Source of the DNA: Pelotomaculum isophthalicicum JI
GTDB taxonomy: Bacteria > Bacillota > Desulfotomaculia > Desulfotomaculales > Pelotomaculaceae
Assembly: GCF_029478095.1 (NCBI RefSeq)
Contig: NZ_JAKOAV010000002.1
Location: 153,840 to 217,839, forward strand
DNA length: 64,000 nt
Direction of reading: 5' to 3'
The position numbers and the translations under genes were made by a program. The notes beneath the pieces are model-generated. The model saw only the letters and a list, made by a program, of their open reading frames with translations. It ran no database searches and was not told where the DNA came from. How positions within the stretch are numbered: position 1 is the stretch's first letter; each line of letters begins with the position of its first letter. Positions 45,401-53,150 of this stretch are shown here, piece by piece.

Positions 45401-45558
45401 GCTTTGTCAATCAGGTAGACTTTAAAACCGGCGGCGCCAAGATCCAGCGCGGCTTGAATGCCGCTGATCCCTCCGCCGACGACCATGACATCTCCAAAAT
45501 TACCGCCGGCAAGACTTTTAACAAGCTGTCCTTCAGTTCTTTGTAATTCTTTTTCCAT
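42463..45558 (-). CDS. bamE: BamE-like HdrA-type flavoprotein (double FAD)
   Basis: 1031 residues, a fused double form of heterodisulfide reductase subunit A. First FAD domain VVGGGISGIQAALDLGAAG (about 26-45), HdrA motifs NDCSMCIESPKFTECARHP, 4Fe-4S motifs CTGCTVCVEYCP and CTVCQGVCKSDAIDF, second FAD domain VVGGGVAGMTSALSVANQG (about 615), Cys-rich CVGCRNEDRNYCSRICC, and two C-terminal 4Fe-4S motifs CVSCGACITVCE and CKGDGLCNTKCP. It should hold the bifurcating flavin and pass electrons to BamD and BamF. It ends 18 bases before bamF. Confidence 0.93.
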   Translation of the reverse strand: MEKELQRTEGQLVKSLAGGNFGDVMVVGGGISGIQAALDLGAAGFKVYLIDKAPTIGGHMAQLDKTFPTNDCSMCIESPKFTECARHPNIEIITYTEVDKVEGEAGDFTVTLLKKPRYIDEDKCTGCTVCVEYCPVVYPDQFNQEISKNKAIHIYFAQATPLVTYIDESCRYLKDKTCTVCQGVCKSDAIDFSQKPEKVEVKVGAIVLAPGFDPFDPKLREDYGYGKFENVVTSLDYERLLCATGPYEGEILRASNKKHPHKIAWIHCVGSRQVIPGGNSYCSGVCCTYTQKQVILTKDHDADAECVIFHNDIRSYGKDFERFYQRAENLPGVRFVRSYVSIGKEIPESKNVTIRYATAEDGVKEEEFDMVVLSVGLNPPADALRMAGAFGIELNGHGFCKTNPFNPMETTRPGIYISGAFQGPVDIPESVVTASGAGSQCGELLDYRRGNLSTQRVYPPERDVSQEEPKVGVYVCHCGANIGRIVDVPSAVEYAKTLPNVVHSDENLFICSTEAAAMLAKDIRERGLNRVVVAACTPRTHEPLFRDTLREAGINQYYFDFANIREHCSWVHSKEKEEATKKAKEIIRMAVARASHLEPLQEFDLPVDKKALVVGGGVAGMTSALSVANQGHEVYLVEKDTDLGGIARRIHYTLEGMDVQAYLSDLISKVYKHPLIHVYTDATFIDAGGYVGNFVTTVKTEGRVIEIKHGAAVIATGAEVYQPAEYLYGQDDRVMTHLELEEQIAAGNEKVINAESVIMIQCVGCRNEDRNYCSRICCSESIKNALKLKELNPKMDVYILFRDIRTYGFKEDYYREAAEKDVRFIRYEPDDQPQVEAGASDDGKPVLKVTVTDPVLGKKLELDADVLALAAAVVPSADRKEISGLFKVSLGPDEFFQEAHVKLRPVDFGAEGIFLCGTAHYPKFLSETVSQAYGAAGRALTLLANDTVIASGSVCEVDEDKCVSCGACITVCEYGAIEFYNSPQGRKARVNSVLCKGDGLCNTKCPTEAITLKHYNNEELLSQIDAAFANA

Positions 45559-45641
45559 TACTCTCCACCCTTATCAGGTTTTATGAACCCGTTTTTTCCG
45601 GGTCCGGCCGGGTCAGCCGCATTGATGGTTCCCTCTTTCCT

Positions 45642-46793
45642 TTAAAGCACCTCGTTGAGGATCTCCGTGATGTCCTTGACCTGAATGACGTCGTCATAAT
45701 TCAAGACCGCCCTGCTATCCTCAAACATGGTGATGCAATAGGGACAGGCGGTAACGAGCACCTCGGCCCCAACCCCGATGGCTTCATTTAATCTGAGGTT
45801 GGCAAACCGGTCGGCAGCATGGGTTTCCATCCAAATCCTGCCTCCGCCCATTCCGCAACAGAGGCTTTCTTCCCGCGTCTCGACCATCTCAATATACTCT
45901 GAACCGGGTATCTTCTTTAAGACGCCTCGCGGCTCGTCATATACGCCGTTATGCCGGCCGAGGTAACACGGGTCATGATACGTAATCTTCTTCGCATACT
46001 CCTTGCTGATCTGCAGTTTTCCCTCGTTAATCAGCTGGAATAAATACTGGGAAATATGGATCACTTCAAAGTTCACGCCGAACTCGGCATACTCGTTCTT
46101 GAAGGTATGGTAGCAATGAGGGGAGTTGACCAGGATTTTCTTGACTCCGTTATCGATAAAGGTCTTGATGTTTTCCCTGGCTAATTTTTTGAACAATTCC
46201 TCATTGCCTGTTTTGCGGATGCTTTCTCCACAGCAGTTCTCCTGTTCACCCAGGATCCCGTAATCCACTCCCGCTTTGTTGAGGATGCTGGCTGTGGCTT
46301 GCGCTACCTTCTTTAATCTTGGGTCATAACAGAGGTAGCAGCCGGGAAAATACAAATATTCCATTCCTTCTTCGAATGTTTTTACAGAGAGGCCCTTGGC
46401 CCAATCCGCCCTGTTTTTCCGGCTTTCTCCGAAGGGGTTGCCTTCCGCGGCAAGGCCCGCGCTCACGCCGCGGACCGGCTTGACGGCGGCTGGGAAAACG
46501 CCATATCCGGAGGCCATCCTGCGCAGGGCTTTCATGTCTTCGATCTGCTTTACGTCCCTGGGGCATTTCAGGGCGCACTTTCCGCAGGTGGTGCAACGCC
46601 AGATTTCTTCGTGTTCTATCTCTGTCAGACCGAATGTAGCCTCTCGGATCAGCTTGCGCATACTGAACTTTCTCACCTTGTTCCAGGGGCAGACAGTATC
46701 GCATTTTCCGCACTGATAGCAGTATTTGACTGCTTCTCCACCATACCCTTTGATCTCTTCTATGACTTCTTTGAATGGGGCTACAGTCTCCAC
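45642..46793 (-). CDS. bamD: BamD-like HdrD-type iron-sulfur protein (CCG domains)
   Basis: 383 residues: two 4Fe-4S motifs at the N-terminus (CYQCGKCDTVCPW, CTTCGKCALKCPRDV) and two CCG domains (FPGCYLCYDPRLK with EQENCCGES; YHDPCYLGRHNGV with SLCCGMGGGR). HdrD/HdrB-type proteins hold non-cubane or 4Fe-4S clusters and hand electrons on; in the Bam complex it links BamC/B to BamE. Gap to bamE is 83 bases, the largest in the operon. Confidence 0.92.
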   Translation of the reverse strand: METVAPFKEVIEEIKGYGGEAVKYCYQCGKCDTVCPWNKVRKFSMRKLIREATFGLTEIEHEEIWRCTTCGKCALKCPRDVKQIEDMKALRRMASGYGVFPAAVKPVRGVSAGLAAEGNPFGESRKNRADWAKGLSVKTFEEGMEYLYFPGCYLCYDPRLKKVAQATASILNKAGVDYGILGEQENCCGESIRKTGNEELFKKLARENIKTFIDNGVKKILVNSPHCYHTFKNEYAEFGVNFEVIHISQYLFQLINEGKLQISKEYAKKITYHDPCYLGRHNGVYDEPRGVLKKIPGSEYIEMVETREESLCCGMGGGRIWMETHAADRFANLRLNEAIGVGAEVLVTACPYCITMFEDSRAVLNYDDVIQVKDITEILNEVL

Positions 46794-46820
46794 GATTTTT
46801 CCTCTTCTTTCACATTATTT

Positions 46821-47381
46821 TTATCCCTTCTGCGCCATCCGGGCAACAGTATTCGCCAGCTTCTCCAACCCATATTTGTCTATCAGTGATTTCAAAGATA
46901 GTTCCATCTCGGCCGGCTTCACCTGTTCTTCAGCTTCAACCCACACTTCCTTTTCTTCGTAAGTCAGGGCTTCATGCTGGCACGCCTGAACACACATAGG
47001 CACTTCCAGCGGCGGATCGCTTTCACACATATCGCATTTGAGAGGGAGACCGGAATCGGGTTCTTTAAACAAATCCCTGGCCGGGCAGATCGTACCGCAG
47101 AAGCTGCACTCACTGAATTCTCTTCCTTTAATCGTATAGGTGCGTCTGCCGTCACATTCGGCTTTACTGTAATCAGTGGCACGAACCGCAACCCACTCAT
47201 CATTCTGTTCGTTGATAATCATCCTAATCCGGGACCTGTACGGATTAAGGCTGCTATATCGCGGACTGGCGTGAAACGCGGCGCATGCCATCTCACATGT
47301 GCGGCAGCCATTGCACTTGTCAATATCAACTTTTATTGTTCTTACTTTTTTCTTAACTAACTCACCCAAAGCGGTTTTCAC
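46821..47381 (-). CDS. bamC: BamC-like multi-cluster ferredoxin subunit
   Basis: 186 residues with three to four 4Fe-4S motifs in the HybA/DmsB arrangement (CNGCRTCEMACAAFH, CSFCGTICPARDL, CDMCESDPPLEVPMCVQACQ). It is the direct electron donor to the tungsten subunit BamB in the known complex. It starts 16 bases after bamB. Confidence 0.92.
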   Translation of the reverse strand: MKTALGELVKKKVRTIKVDIDKCNGCRTCEMACAAFHASPRYSSLNPYRSRIRMIINEQNDEWVAVRATDYSKAECDGRRTYTIKGREFSECSFCGTICPARDLFKEPDSGLPLKCDMCESDPPLEVPMCVQACQHEALTYEEKEVWVEAEEQVKPAEMELSLKSLIDKYGLEKLANTVARMAQKG

Positions 47382-47397
47382 CTCCAGTGTCTATTAC

Positions 47398-49353
47398 TCA
47401 TTCCCCTGCAGGATCATTCACCGAAGTCTCTCTGTAGCATTCGGTCTCTTCACCTGTCAAGATACCCATCTTGATGAAATCTTCGGCTATAAAACCTAAG
47501 TCCAGCTTGTCTAACGTCGGCTTGGTGGGAATTCCATCTTGAGTCCAGCCTTTGAACCTATAATACGCGCTTAGAGTTTCTTGCTCTTTTTCAGGATTTC
47601 TCTTCTTCCAGTGGTCCGCGGGAGGAGCCTCGTCAACTCTCCTCATGCCTCTTCTCACATTAATGGCCCTGACCAGGTTCCGGTTTCTTCTGGATATTTG
47701 CCACAAGTCGTCCGGAGTAAGATCCATTCCGGTCGCCAGGTTGATGTAAGTAGGAATGTTGAAAATGTGATACGCGGACTTTCCGCCGAATTGGCCTCTG
47801 AATGACGACACGAACGCGCAGAGTCCAATGGCGTCGTCGACGTAGTGCATGGCCTCATTCCAGTCAACAATGTTGCAGGACTCATCAATAGTCGCTTCCT
47901 GACGCGGCTCCCACCTCAAATAATATTCTTTGAATCTCCTCGGGGCCGCCAGCCAGTTATCCACGAACTCTTTTCTCTTTTCCAAATCACGAATGGCATC
48001 CTGAGGATAGGACCCTTCAATCTGGGTGATATTCATTTTCTCACCGGTGGCATACATAAGGAAATAGTGGTAATTGATCATACCCAGTTTGAGCGGCAGT
48101 TGCTCGAATTTTTTCATGGTGTTGTGATCATATACTTCCGCGCCGTTGCCAATCGCGCGGGCCGCCGCGTAAACACCGTCGGCCAGGACATCGCCAATCC
48201 CTTCCCGCCGGACAATTTTTTCAATGAGATAGTAAAATCTCTCCCCGGTGTCGGACGGAAATCCCGGCAGGTCCTTGTCAGTTAAAATGCCGTTGTCGTA
48301 AAGTTCAATGGTGAAAGCTATAAGTTGCGGCGTCGAGTAATTGTCCAGTCCATACTCCTGAGTAGTGGCAAGTATGTCGAACGTAAAGTCGATCTCTTTA
48401 AAGGCAGCCTGGTGCCAGGTATCTTTTCCATAGCATTTTAAAATATATCTTGGTTTTCCCGGGGGCTTAACCACAAGGTGGCAATGCTTCGGACAGTTGT
48501 AGCAGCCTTGCAGCCGGTCCCGAATACTTAGGGTGTAATTCATCCACCTGTCTTGGAGTTCCGGACTCCAGTAATCTTTTATGCGCACACGCGCGTTGCC
48601 CCAGGCGAAATTGTTGTGGTGGAAGCTGTCATCCCACTCAACCGCCATCCAGTCCCCGACTTTCGGGTTGTTGTAAATATCCTTACTGTGTTTCAGGCAT
48701 AAATTCCAAAGCTCCTCCGGCCGGGCGACATAAATGTCTTTTGTTCCACGCACGGCTATGGCCTTTAACATTTTATCTCCCATGACCGGGCCTACCCCAC
48801 GCGAGGCGCTGGAGTTGGAGTGTTCGATGGAAGACACAAAGACCTTGTTTTCACCGGCCAGGCCGATAGCGGCCACCTGGACTCTGGGGTCTCTCAACTC
48901 CTCTTTAATGAGCCTTGCGGTTTCTTGAGCGCCTTTCCCCTTGAGATGGGCGGCGTCACGTATTTCTACTTTGTCATTATTTATCCATAAATAAACCAGA
49001 CTGGGCGCCTTGCCGCGAATGACTATTTTGTCGTAACCGGCATGCTTCAGTTCCGGCCCGAAATATCCACCGAACATTGAGTGTGCATGTAGGCCTGTCT
49101 GGGGAGAAAAGGTATTGACAACGGTACGGTTGGTGCCGGGAACTGGTGTGCCGATTAAAAGGCCGGCGCTGAAAATCAGTAAATTGTCAGGAGAAAACGG
49201 ATCTGCTTCACAACACCGATCATACAGGATCCTGTCGGCAGTACCCTGACCGCCAAGATGAAGCTCGGTCAATCTGGGGTCGGTTTCTACCCTTTCAATG
49301 TTTCCTTTAGATAAATCAACTTCTAAAATATACCCTGTCTCTGCATACCTCAT
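47398..49353 (-). CDS. bamB: BamB-like tungsten-dependent benzoyl-CoA reductase subunit
   Basis: 651 residues of the aldehyde:ferredoxin oxidoreductase superfamily (BamB branch). N-terminal bis-tungstopterin-binding domain (LHLGGQGTADRILYD, GTNRTVVNTFSPQTG, FGPELKHAGYDK), 4Fe-4S cluster ligands C284, C287 and C291 in GCYNCPKHCH and the last ligand C512 in AIGLCAF. It should reduce benzoyl-CoA to a cyclohexadiene-1,5-dienoyl-CoA without ATP in strict anaerobes. Length, motif spacing and the gene order B-C-D-E-F-G-H-I match the Geobacter bam cluster. A related aromatic acyl-CoA as the true substrate is possible. Confidence 0.9.
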   Translation of the reverse strand: MRYAETGYILEVDLSKGNIERVETDPRLTELHLGGQGTADRILYDRCCEADPFSPDNLLIFSAGLLIGTPVPGTNRTVVNTFSPQTGLHAHSMFGGYFGPELKHAGYDKIVIRGKAPSLVYLWINNDKVEIRDAAHLKGKGAQETARLIKEELRDPRVQVAAIGLAGENKVFVSSIEHSNSSASRGVGPVMGDKMLKAIAVRGTKDIYVARPEELWNLCLKHSKDIYNNPKVGDWMAVEWDDSFHHNNFAWGNARVRIKDYWSPELQDRWMNYTLSIRDRLQGCYNCPKHCHLVVKPPGKPRYILKCYGKDTWHQAAFKEIDFTFDILATTQEYGLDNYSTPQLIAFTIELYDNGILTDKDLPGFPSDTGERFYYLIEKIVRREGIGDVLADGVYAAARAIGNGAEVYDHNTMKKFEQLPLKLGMINYHYFLMYATGEKMNITQIEGSYPQDAIRDLEKRKEFVDNWLAAPRRFKEYYLRWEPRQEATIDESCNIVDWNEAMHYVDDAIGLCAFVSSFRGQFGGKSAYHIFNIPTYINLATGMDLTPDDLWQISRRNRNLVRAINVRRGMRRVDEAPPADHWKKRNPEKEQETLSAYYRFKGWTQDGIPTKPTLDKLDLGFIAEDFIKMGILTGEETECYRETSVNDPAGE

Positions 49354-49462
49354 TTTTTAACCCCTCTACGTATATCTTTTTACCCCTTAAGGGTATCTCC
49401 GCAGCCATGCACTTTAAGCCGCGAGACTGTTCATGTGTGCTGCGCCCTTGATTGCGCAACAT

Positions 49463-49478
49463 TGTGATCGCATTCACA
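49463..49478. promoter_or_regulatory. CRP/FNR-type dyad upstream of bamB
   Basis: A perfect TGTGA-N6-TCACA inverted repeat, the consensus for CRP/FNR-family dimers, about 110 bases before the bamB start. In Firmicutes the same site is used by FNR-type and related regulators. No regulator of that type is encoded nearby, so the assignment rests on the site alone. Confidence 0.55.
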
Positions 49479-50146
49479 TATTTAAAAACCATTTGCTACG
49501 ACAGAACATAAAAATTATCACAAACCTCAATCCAATCCTGTCTACTGGAAACGTTTGCAGCAGTTCACTTTGAGTCCCTTAACTTTTGCCAGCGCTTAAA
49601 AGGTTATTTCTGATAATCTGCCGCTAATCATTCCCCCTTTACTTAAGGTCTTATTTTTGCGGCGGACGCCACGATGAAAAGCACCGTCTTAATAAATCCC
49701 TCCTTGCCAAATTTTCTGAAGTTTTATTTTTTATTCACGATTTTCACTCATTAGATCATGCATTTTTTATGCCAATCAAACTGAGACATTGAATTCAAGA
49801 TAAATTTTCTTGCGGCAATATTGCCGGCTTAACTTGCGAGGCAACACCTCACTACATTTTAGGAGATAGATTTCAATCCAGATGATTGCGCGAGGTACGG
49901 ACATTATAGTTTTAAGAATCACTTCATGTGGAATAGAACTGTCTTAGTCATGTATAATAATCATACACTGTATGTTAATTAGACACGCAGACAGTATAAG
50001 CTGTCAGGATTCATCATAAGTTTTGTCCAGTATTATCCTGCATGCTTACTGATAACCATTTCAAAAAAATTCCAACTCGGGTGTTCGTCAGGAAGGAATA
50101 TGTAAGAATTTAACGAAGAATGACATTAGGACCAGGGAAGTAATAC
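49479..50146. other. Gene-free region upstream of the bam operon
   Basis: The interval from 49354 to 50232 has no gene. Apart from the dyad at 49463-49478 and the terminator at 50147-50183, I see no clear sigma-54 (-24/-12) element and no recognised RNA. It is AT-rich with many stops in all frames. Confidence 0.5.
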
Positions 50147-50183
50147 GAAACTCCCCGGGACCAACGGGGAGTTTCAGTTTTTC
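50147..50183. terminator. Terminator-like hairpin
   Basis: GAAACTCCCCG pairs perfectly with CGGGGAGTTTC, followed by AGTTTTTC on the plus strand. It lies behind the lipoprotein gene (minus). Confidence 0.75.
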
Positions 50184-50232
50184 AACTATGTTATTGTGAA
50201 AATAGCCGGGATTCTATTGTAGCCACCCCGTT

Positions 50233-50802
50233 TTATTCAGTAATCTTAAATGACTCTATGATTTTATCGAATTCAGGTTCATAAGTTTCCCATTCATCCT
50301 TTTTACAACTTGCAGTAAGCGTAAAATACTTAAATCCATTCGGAATGATTAACTGATTGCTTTTAACTGTAACATTATTTTGTGCTGCAGTCATTTCACC
50401 GGTTAAGATTCCGGCATCTGTATTACCATACTTTACTGGTCTGAAACTAATTTTTTTGTATTCTTTAATGCCATTCGCATTACCAGATGATGTAAATAGA
50501 GTGACGGTCTGATCAGCTAATTCTTTAGCTGACGGAGCAAGAAGCGGTGTTTGTTGTATTGTAAGGTTAATACCAGCCCCGATTTCTCCTGGTTTAGTAG
50601 GAGCATAAATAATAACTTCCGGAGAAAGTTCTTTTTGTAGACCCAGTTTTTCTGTGTTACCAATGTGCCAATTGCCTGGGTATGAAAAGCTAAATCCTTT
50701 ACCAGAATAAGTTTTCCAATCCTGTTGCCTATTGCTATTATTGCAACCGGTTAGAATAAATAAAACAACAATCAAGATCAAAGGGAATACTCTTATTTTC
50801 AC
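50233..50802 (-). CDS. Lipoprotein, PsbP/DUF1795-like
   Basis: GTG at 50802, ten bases after GGAGG, gives a 189-residue lipoprotein with lipobox FILTGC near residue 20; the upstream extension lacks a signal. Mature part resembles PsbP-like/DUF1795 folds (GFSFSYPGNWHI near the start; FKYFTLTASCKKDEW near the end). Anchored outside the membrane; role unknown. Confidence 0.8.
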   Translation of the reverse strand: MKIRVFPLILIVVLFILTGCNNSNRQQDWKTYSGKGFSFSYPGNWHIGNTEKLGLQKELSPEVIIYAPTKPGEIGAGINLTIQQTPLLAPSAKELADQTVTLFTSSGNANGIKEYKKISFRPVKYGNTDAGILTGEMTAAQNNVTVKSNQLIIPNGFKYFTLTASCKKDEWETYEPEFDKIIESFKITE

Positions 50803-51088
50803 AACTAAAACACCTCCACAATAAAATTCTATAAAAATGCTATAATATCCTTCTTGTGTTGCAAATCTAATCAACTGCTGTAACAGGCATATTCATATCA
50901 ACTTCTCTCAGTGCGTTAAATAATTCATTTATTATTTACTCTCTATCCCTGACAAAACACGTCAAGCGCTCCGGTTGCGCTCCATCAGAGACGTAAAGAT
51001 TAATTGCTCAATTTGAGGGCGTTCTATTTCCATGAAACAGCTTTAAGTTTTTATGATTATTTTTGTGAAATTAATGTGAAACATGCAC

Positions 51089-51122
51089 TAAAAAACCGCT
51101 TTACTTTAGCTGGGTAAAGCGG
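51089..51122 (-). terminator. Terminator behind tRNA-Ser 3' half, copy 1
   Basis: CCGCTTTAC/GTAAAGCGG stem; on the minus strand it ends in TTTTTT. It lies 11 bases downstream of the tRNA fragment, as for a real tRNA gene. Confidence 0.85.
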
Positions 51123-51132
51123 CTATTAGTGA

Positions 51133-51190
51133 CTGAGAGATAGGGATTCGAACCCTAGAAACAGCTCATCACGGCCTACTCGATTTCGAG
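51133..51190 (-). other. tRNA-Ser(CGA) 3' half, copy 1 (left island boundary)
   Basis: Minus strand: anticodon loop CTCGAAA (anticodon CGA), 3' strand of the anticodon stem TCGAG, a long class II variable arm (GGCCG-TGATGAG-CTGTT, partly mispaired), a perfect T-arm TAGGG-TTCGAAT-CCCTA, and acceptor strand TCTCTCA plus G. No 5' half exists next to it. It no longer encodes CCA and has two changes relative to copy 2. Reads as one junction of an element integrated in a tRNA gene. Confidence 0.75.
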
Positions 51191-51201
51191 TTTTGTGGAA
51201 G
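51135..51201. repeat. Direct repeat copy 1 (67 bp, candidate att core)
   Basis: 67 bases match 60738-60804 with two mismatches. The repeat covers the tRNA-Ser 3' half plus 11 extra bases (minus: CTTCCACAAAA) just before the anticodon loop, which do not belong to a tRNA. Confidence 0.9.
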
Positions 51202-51217
51202 ACCTTTCCATTGGCTT

Positions 51218-51472
51218 CTACGCTTCTACTATTTTCGGGAATGCTTGTCTATTAACGATTTTACGCCAACACCTATACTTAATAATTTCAACCGTTGACT
51301 GTTGTTCAAGATCTAATAGGGCTTGCTGTTCCTCAAAAAGCTGCTGGCTCATGATGACTAAATGACCGTTGCCGTTCTTGGTGATAAAAACCGGCTTTTG
51401 CTCTTTTATGCAAATTTCCTCAATCTCTGGAGTTTTGTTCCGCAAATCGGAAACGGGACGAATTATTGGCAT
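51218..51472 (-). CDS. Phd/YefM-type antitoxin-like protein
   Basis: About 84 residues; ATG at 51472 follows GGGGTG by six bases. The N-terminal part is a Phd/YefM antitoxin DNA-binding domain (RPVSDLRNKTPEIEE, PVFITKNGNGHLVIMS). The C-terminal toxin-binding tail (after DLEQQ) looks atypical, and no toxin gene follows because the island boundary lies 17 bases downstream. Could be a solitary antitoxin, perhaps truncated or frameshifted at its end. Confidence 0.75.
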   Translation of the reverse strand: MPIIRPVSDLRNKTPEIEEICIKEQKPVFITKNGNGHLVIMSQQLFEEQQALLDLEQQSTVEIIKYRCWRKIVNRQAFPKIVEA

Positions 51473-51599
51473 ATCAAACACCCCGCAATTATTTATATCA
51501 TTATTGTATCATAATTTTGACAAAAATAAGGTGCTGGTTTTTCATTTGGCAATCCCACTAAAATATTTATTCCGGTAATGTTTACCTGCATCTTCATTT

Positions 51600-52245
51600 A
51601 TTTTCCAAGTACCAGGTCCAAAACCTTCGCCTTTAGGCGAAAAGCCTTTAGCATTGACTCTGCTTAGAGGTAGATGTAACATTCATCCATGAGGTGAATG
51701 ATATGGCAGATTACCAAAAGGGAAGCCACACGATATATGACATAAAATACCACTTTGTGTGGATAACCAAATATAGGTGTCATGTGCTAAAAGATCAGGT
51801 TGCAGTTAGGTTAAGAGATCTCATAAGACAAGGTTGCGAAGTCAGAGGAATAACCATAATTAAAGGGAGTATTGGTAAGGATCATGTTCATCTGTTGCTT
51901 GAATGTCCACCGCAACTATCACCATCAAAAATTGTGCAATATCTAAAAGGACGGTCATCACGACTCATACAAGATGAATTTCCCCATCTCAAGAAAAGGT
52001 ATTGGGGCCAACATCTGTGGGCAAGAGGATACTTTTGCGGAACGGTTGGCACAGTTACTGATCAAATGATTCGTGACTATATAGAGCACCAGGATGCACA
52101 TGGAGATGAAGAAAGTTTCAAAATAACCGACTGAGTTTCAGTCAGTAGCTTAAGTTGGCTTTAGCCAAAGGCTGCTTTTTAGCCGGCTTTAGCCGTTTGG
52201 CGACTTTCAGTCGCTTAACAACCCACCTGCTTCAGCAGGTGGTAG
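51600..52245 (+). mobile_element. IS200-type insertion sequence
   Basis: tnpA only, no tnpB. Hairpin TCGCC-TTTA-GGCGA at 51627-51640 on the left; on the right several GGCTTTAGCC-type hairpins and CCACCTGC-TTCA-GCAGGTGG at 52223-52242. These subterminal hairpins are the recognition structures of IS200/IS605. Exact ends are not determined. Confidence 0.65.
51703..52134 (+). CDS. tnpA: IS200/IS605 family transposase TnpA (Y1 HUH)
   Basis: 143 residues from ATG at 51703 (GAGGTG six bases upstream). HUH motif KDHVHLLLECPP and catalytic Tyr in MIRDYIEHQ. Acts on single-stranded DNA hairpins. Full length and apparently intact. Confidence 0.95.
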   Translation: MADYQKGSHTIYDIKYHFVWITKYRCHVLKDQVAVRLRDLIRQGCEVRGITIIKGSIGKDHVHLLLECPPQLSPSKIVQYLKGRSSRLIQDEFPHLKKRYWGQHLWARGYFCGTVGTVTDQMIRDYIEHQDAHGDEESFKITD

Positions 52246-52488
52246 TTTGAGTAGTGGATAACAAAGATTTAGCACATCAACCATCTGGAATTTAACAACA
52301 AATATCGGAACGTGATAAACTCTGACTAGCCCCAAAATATTTTTCGGTGGATCTCTTTTACATTAAAAGTCCTCTTTCTTCCATCAGATCGTTCCAGGTA
52401 CCTTTTCTTAAATAAAGGCATTATCTCAATAAGTTTATTCCCATGAAATGGATGTTAGAAAAAACTTCTTTCCCACGCTGCCGATCAA

Positions 52489-52522
52489 AAAGGGGCTTCG
52501 CGTTCGACTGCGAAACCCCTTG
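52489..52522. terminator. Terminator behind the 140-residue gene
   Basis: AAGGGG...TTCGC pairs with GCGAA...CCCCTT; it lies 47 bases past the stop of the gene on the minus strand. Confidence 0.7.
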
Positions 52523-52568
52523 GTATTATTGAATTTGATGGGAAGTTAGGTGAATATAGATGCAGAAA

Positions 52569-52991
52569 TTATGCAAACAGGTTTCCAAACGCTATTACAA
52601 GATTAGGCCGTAATTTCCAATAAAAATGTCCTTGTTGATCTTGCGGCTCCTCTGGCTCGCCATCAAAAATCACATTCCAATATCTCTTCTCTCCGTTTTC
52701 ATCAATGGGTGGTTCAATTTCATATTTATTATACAAAGCCTTTGCCACTTTTCTGTTGTATGCACAAACACTATTATAATGTATTTTATGATTAGAAGTG
52801 CTCATTGCTTCGGCAATTTCACTGGCCGTTGACTTACAGTTATTTTGATTATATACAAATTGAACCATGCGTAATGCGTTATTGTCAAAAATTAATGGAT
52901 TTTTCAGTGCCTCCTCCCACTGATTTACACTTAGCTGTAAAACATCTTGATAATGCCATAAAGTTGCTTTTCCTCTGTTATCTGTATCCAT
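52569..52991 (-). CDS. Unknown protein, 140 aa, downstream of cas7
   Basis: Helical N-terminus (MVQFVYNQNNCKSTASEIAE and VCAYNRKVAKALYNKY) shaped like a winged helix, then YEIEPPIDENGEKRYWNVIF and FYWKLRPNLVIAF. This resembles the non-catalytic N-terminal module of some HNH restriction proteins, in which a nuclease domain would follow; here the protein stops. Same direction as the cas genes, 160 bases after cas7; may or may not be part of their operon. Confidence 0.65.
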   Translation of the reverse strand: MDTDNRGKATLWHYQDVLQLSVNQWEEALKNPLIFDNNALRMVQFVYNQNNCKSTASEIAEAMSTSNHKIHYNSVCAYNRKVAKALYNKYEIEPPIDENGEKRYWNVIFDGEPEEPQDQQGHFYWKLRPNLVIAFGNLFA

Positions 52992-53150
52992 TTTAACACC
53001 TCTGCTTATGTTTATACTTTAGCTAATTACAATATATTGCTGTGCCGAACCGGGCGCAGGACAAACAAATGATGCCGAGCTCATGTGCGGACCAGATCTG
53101 AGGCGGGGGCGAAATAGCATGAGATATAACAATTTTGCAGATCATACCGA

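Noticed and set aside
51133..51201. A complete tRNA gene at the left repeat
   Set aside because: The bases before the anticodon loop cannot form the anticodon stem, D-arm or acceptor 5' strand; only the 3' half is present.
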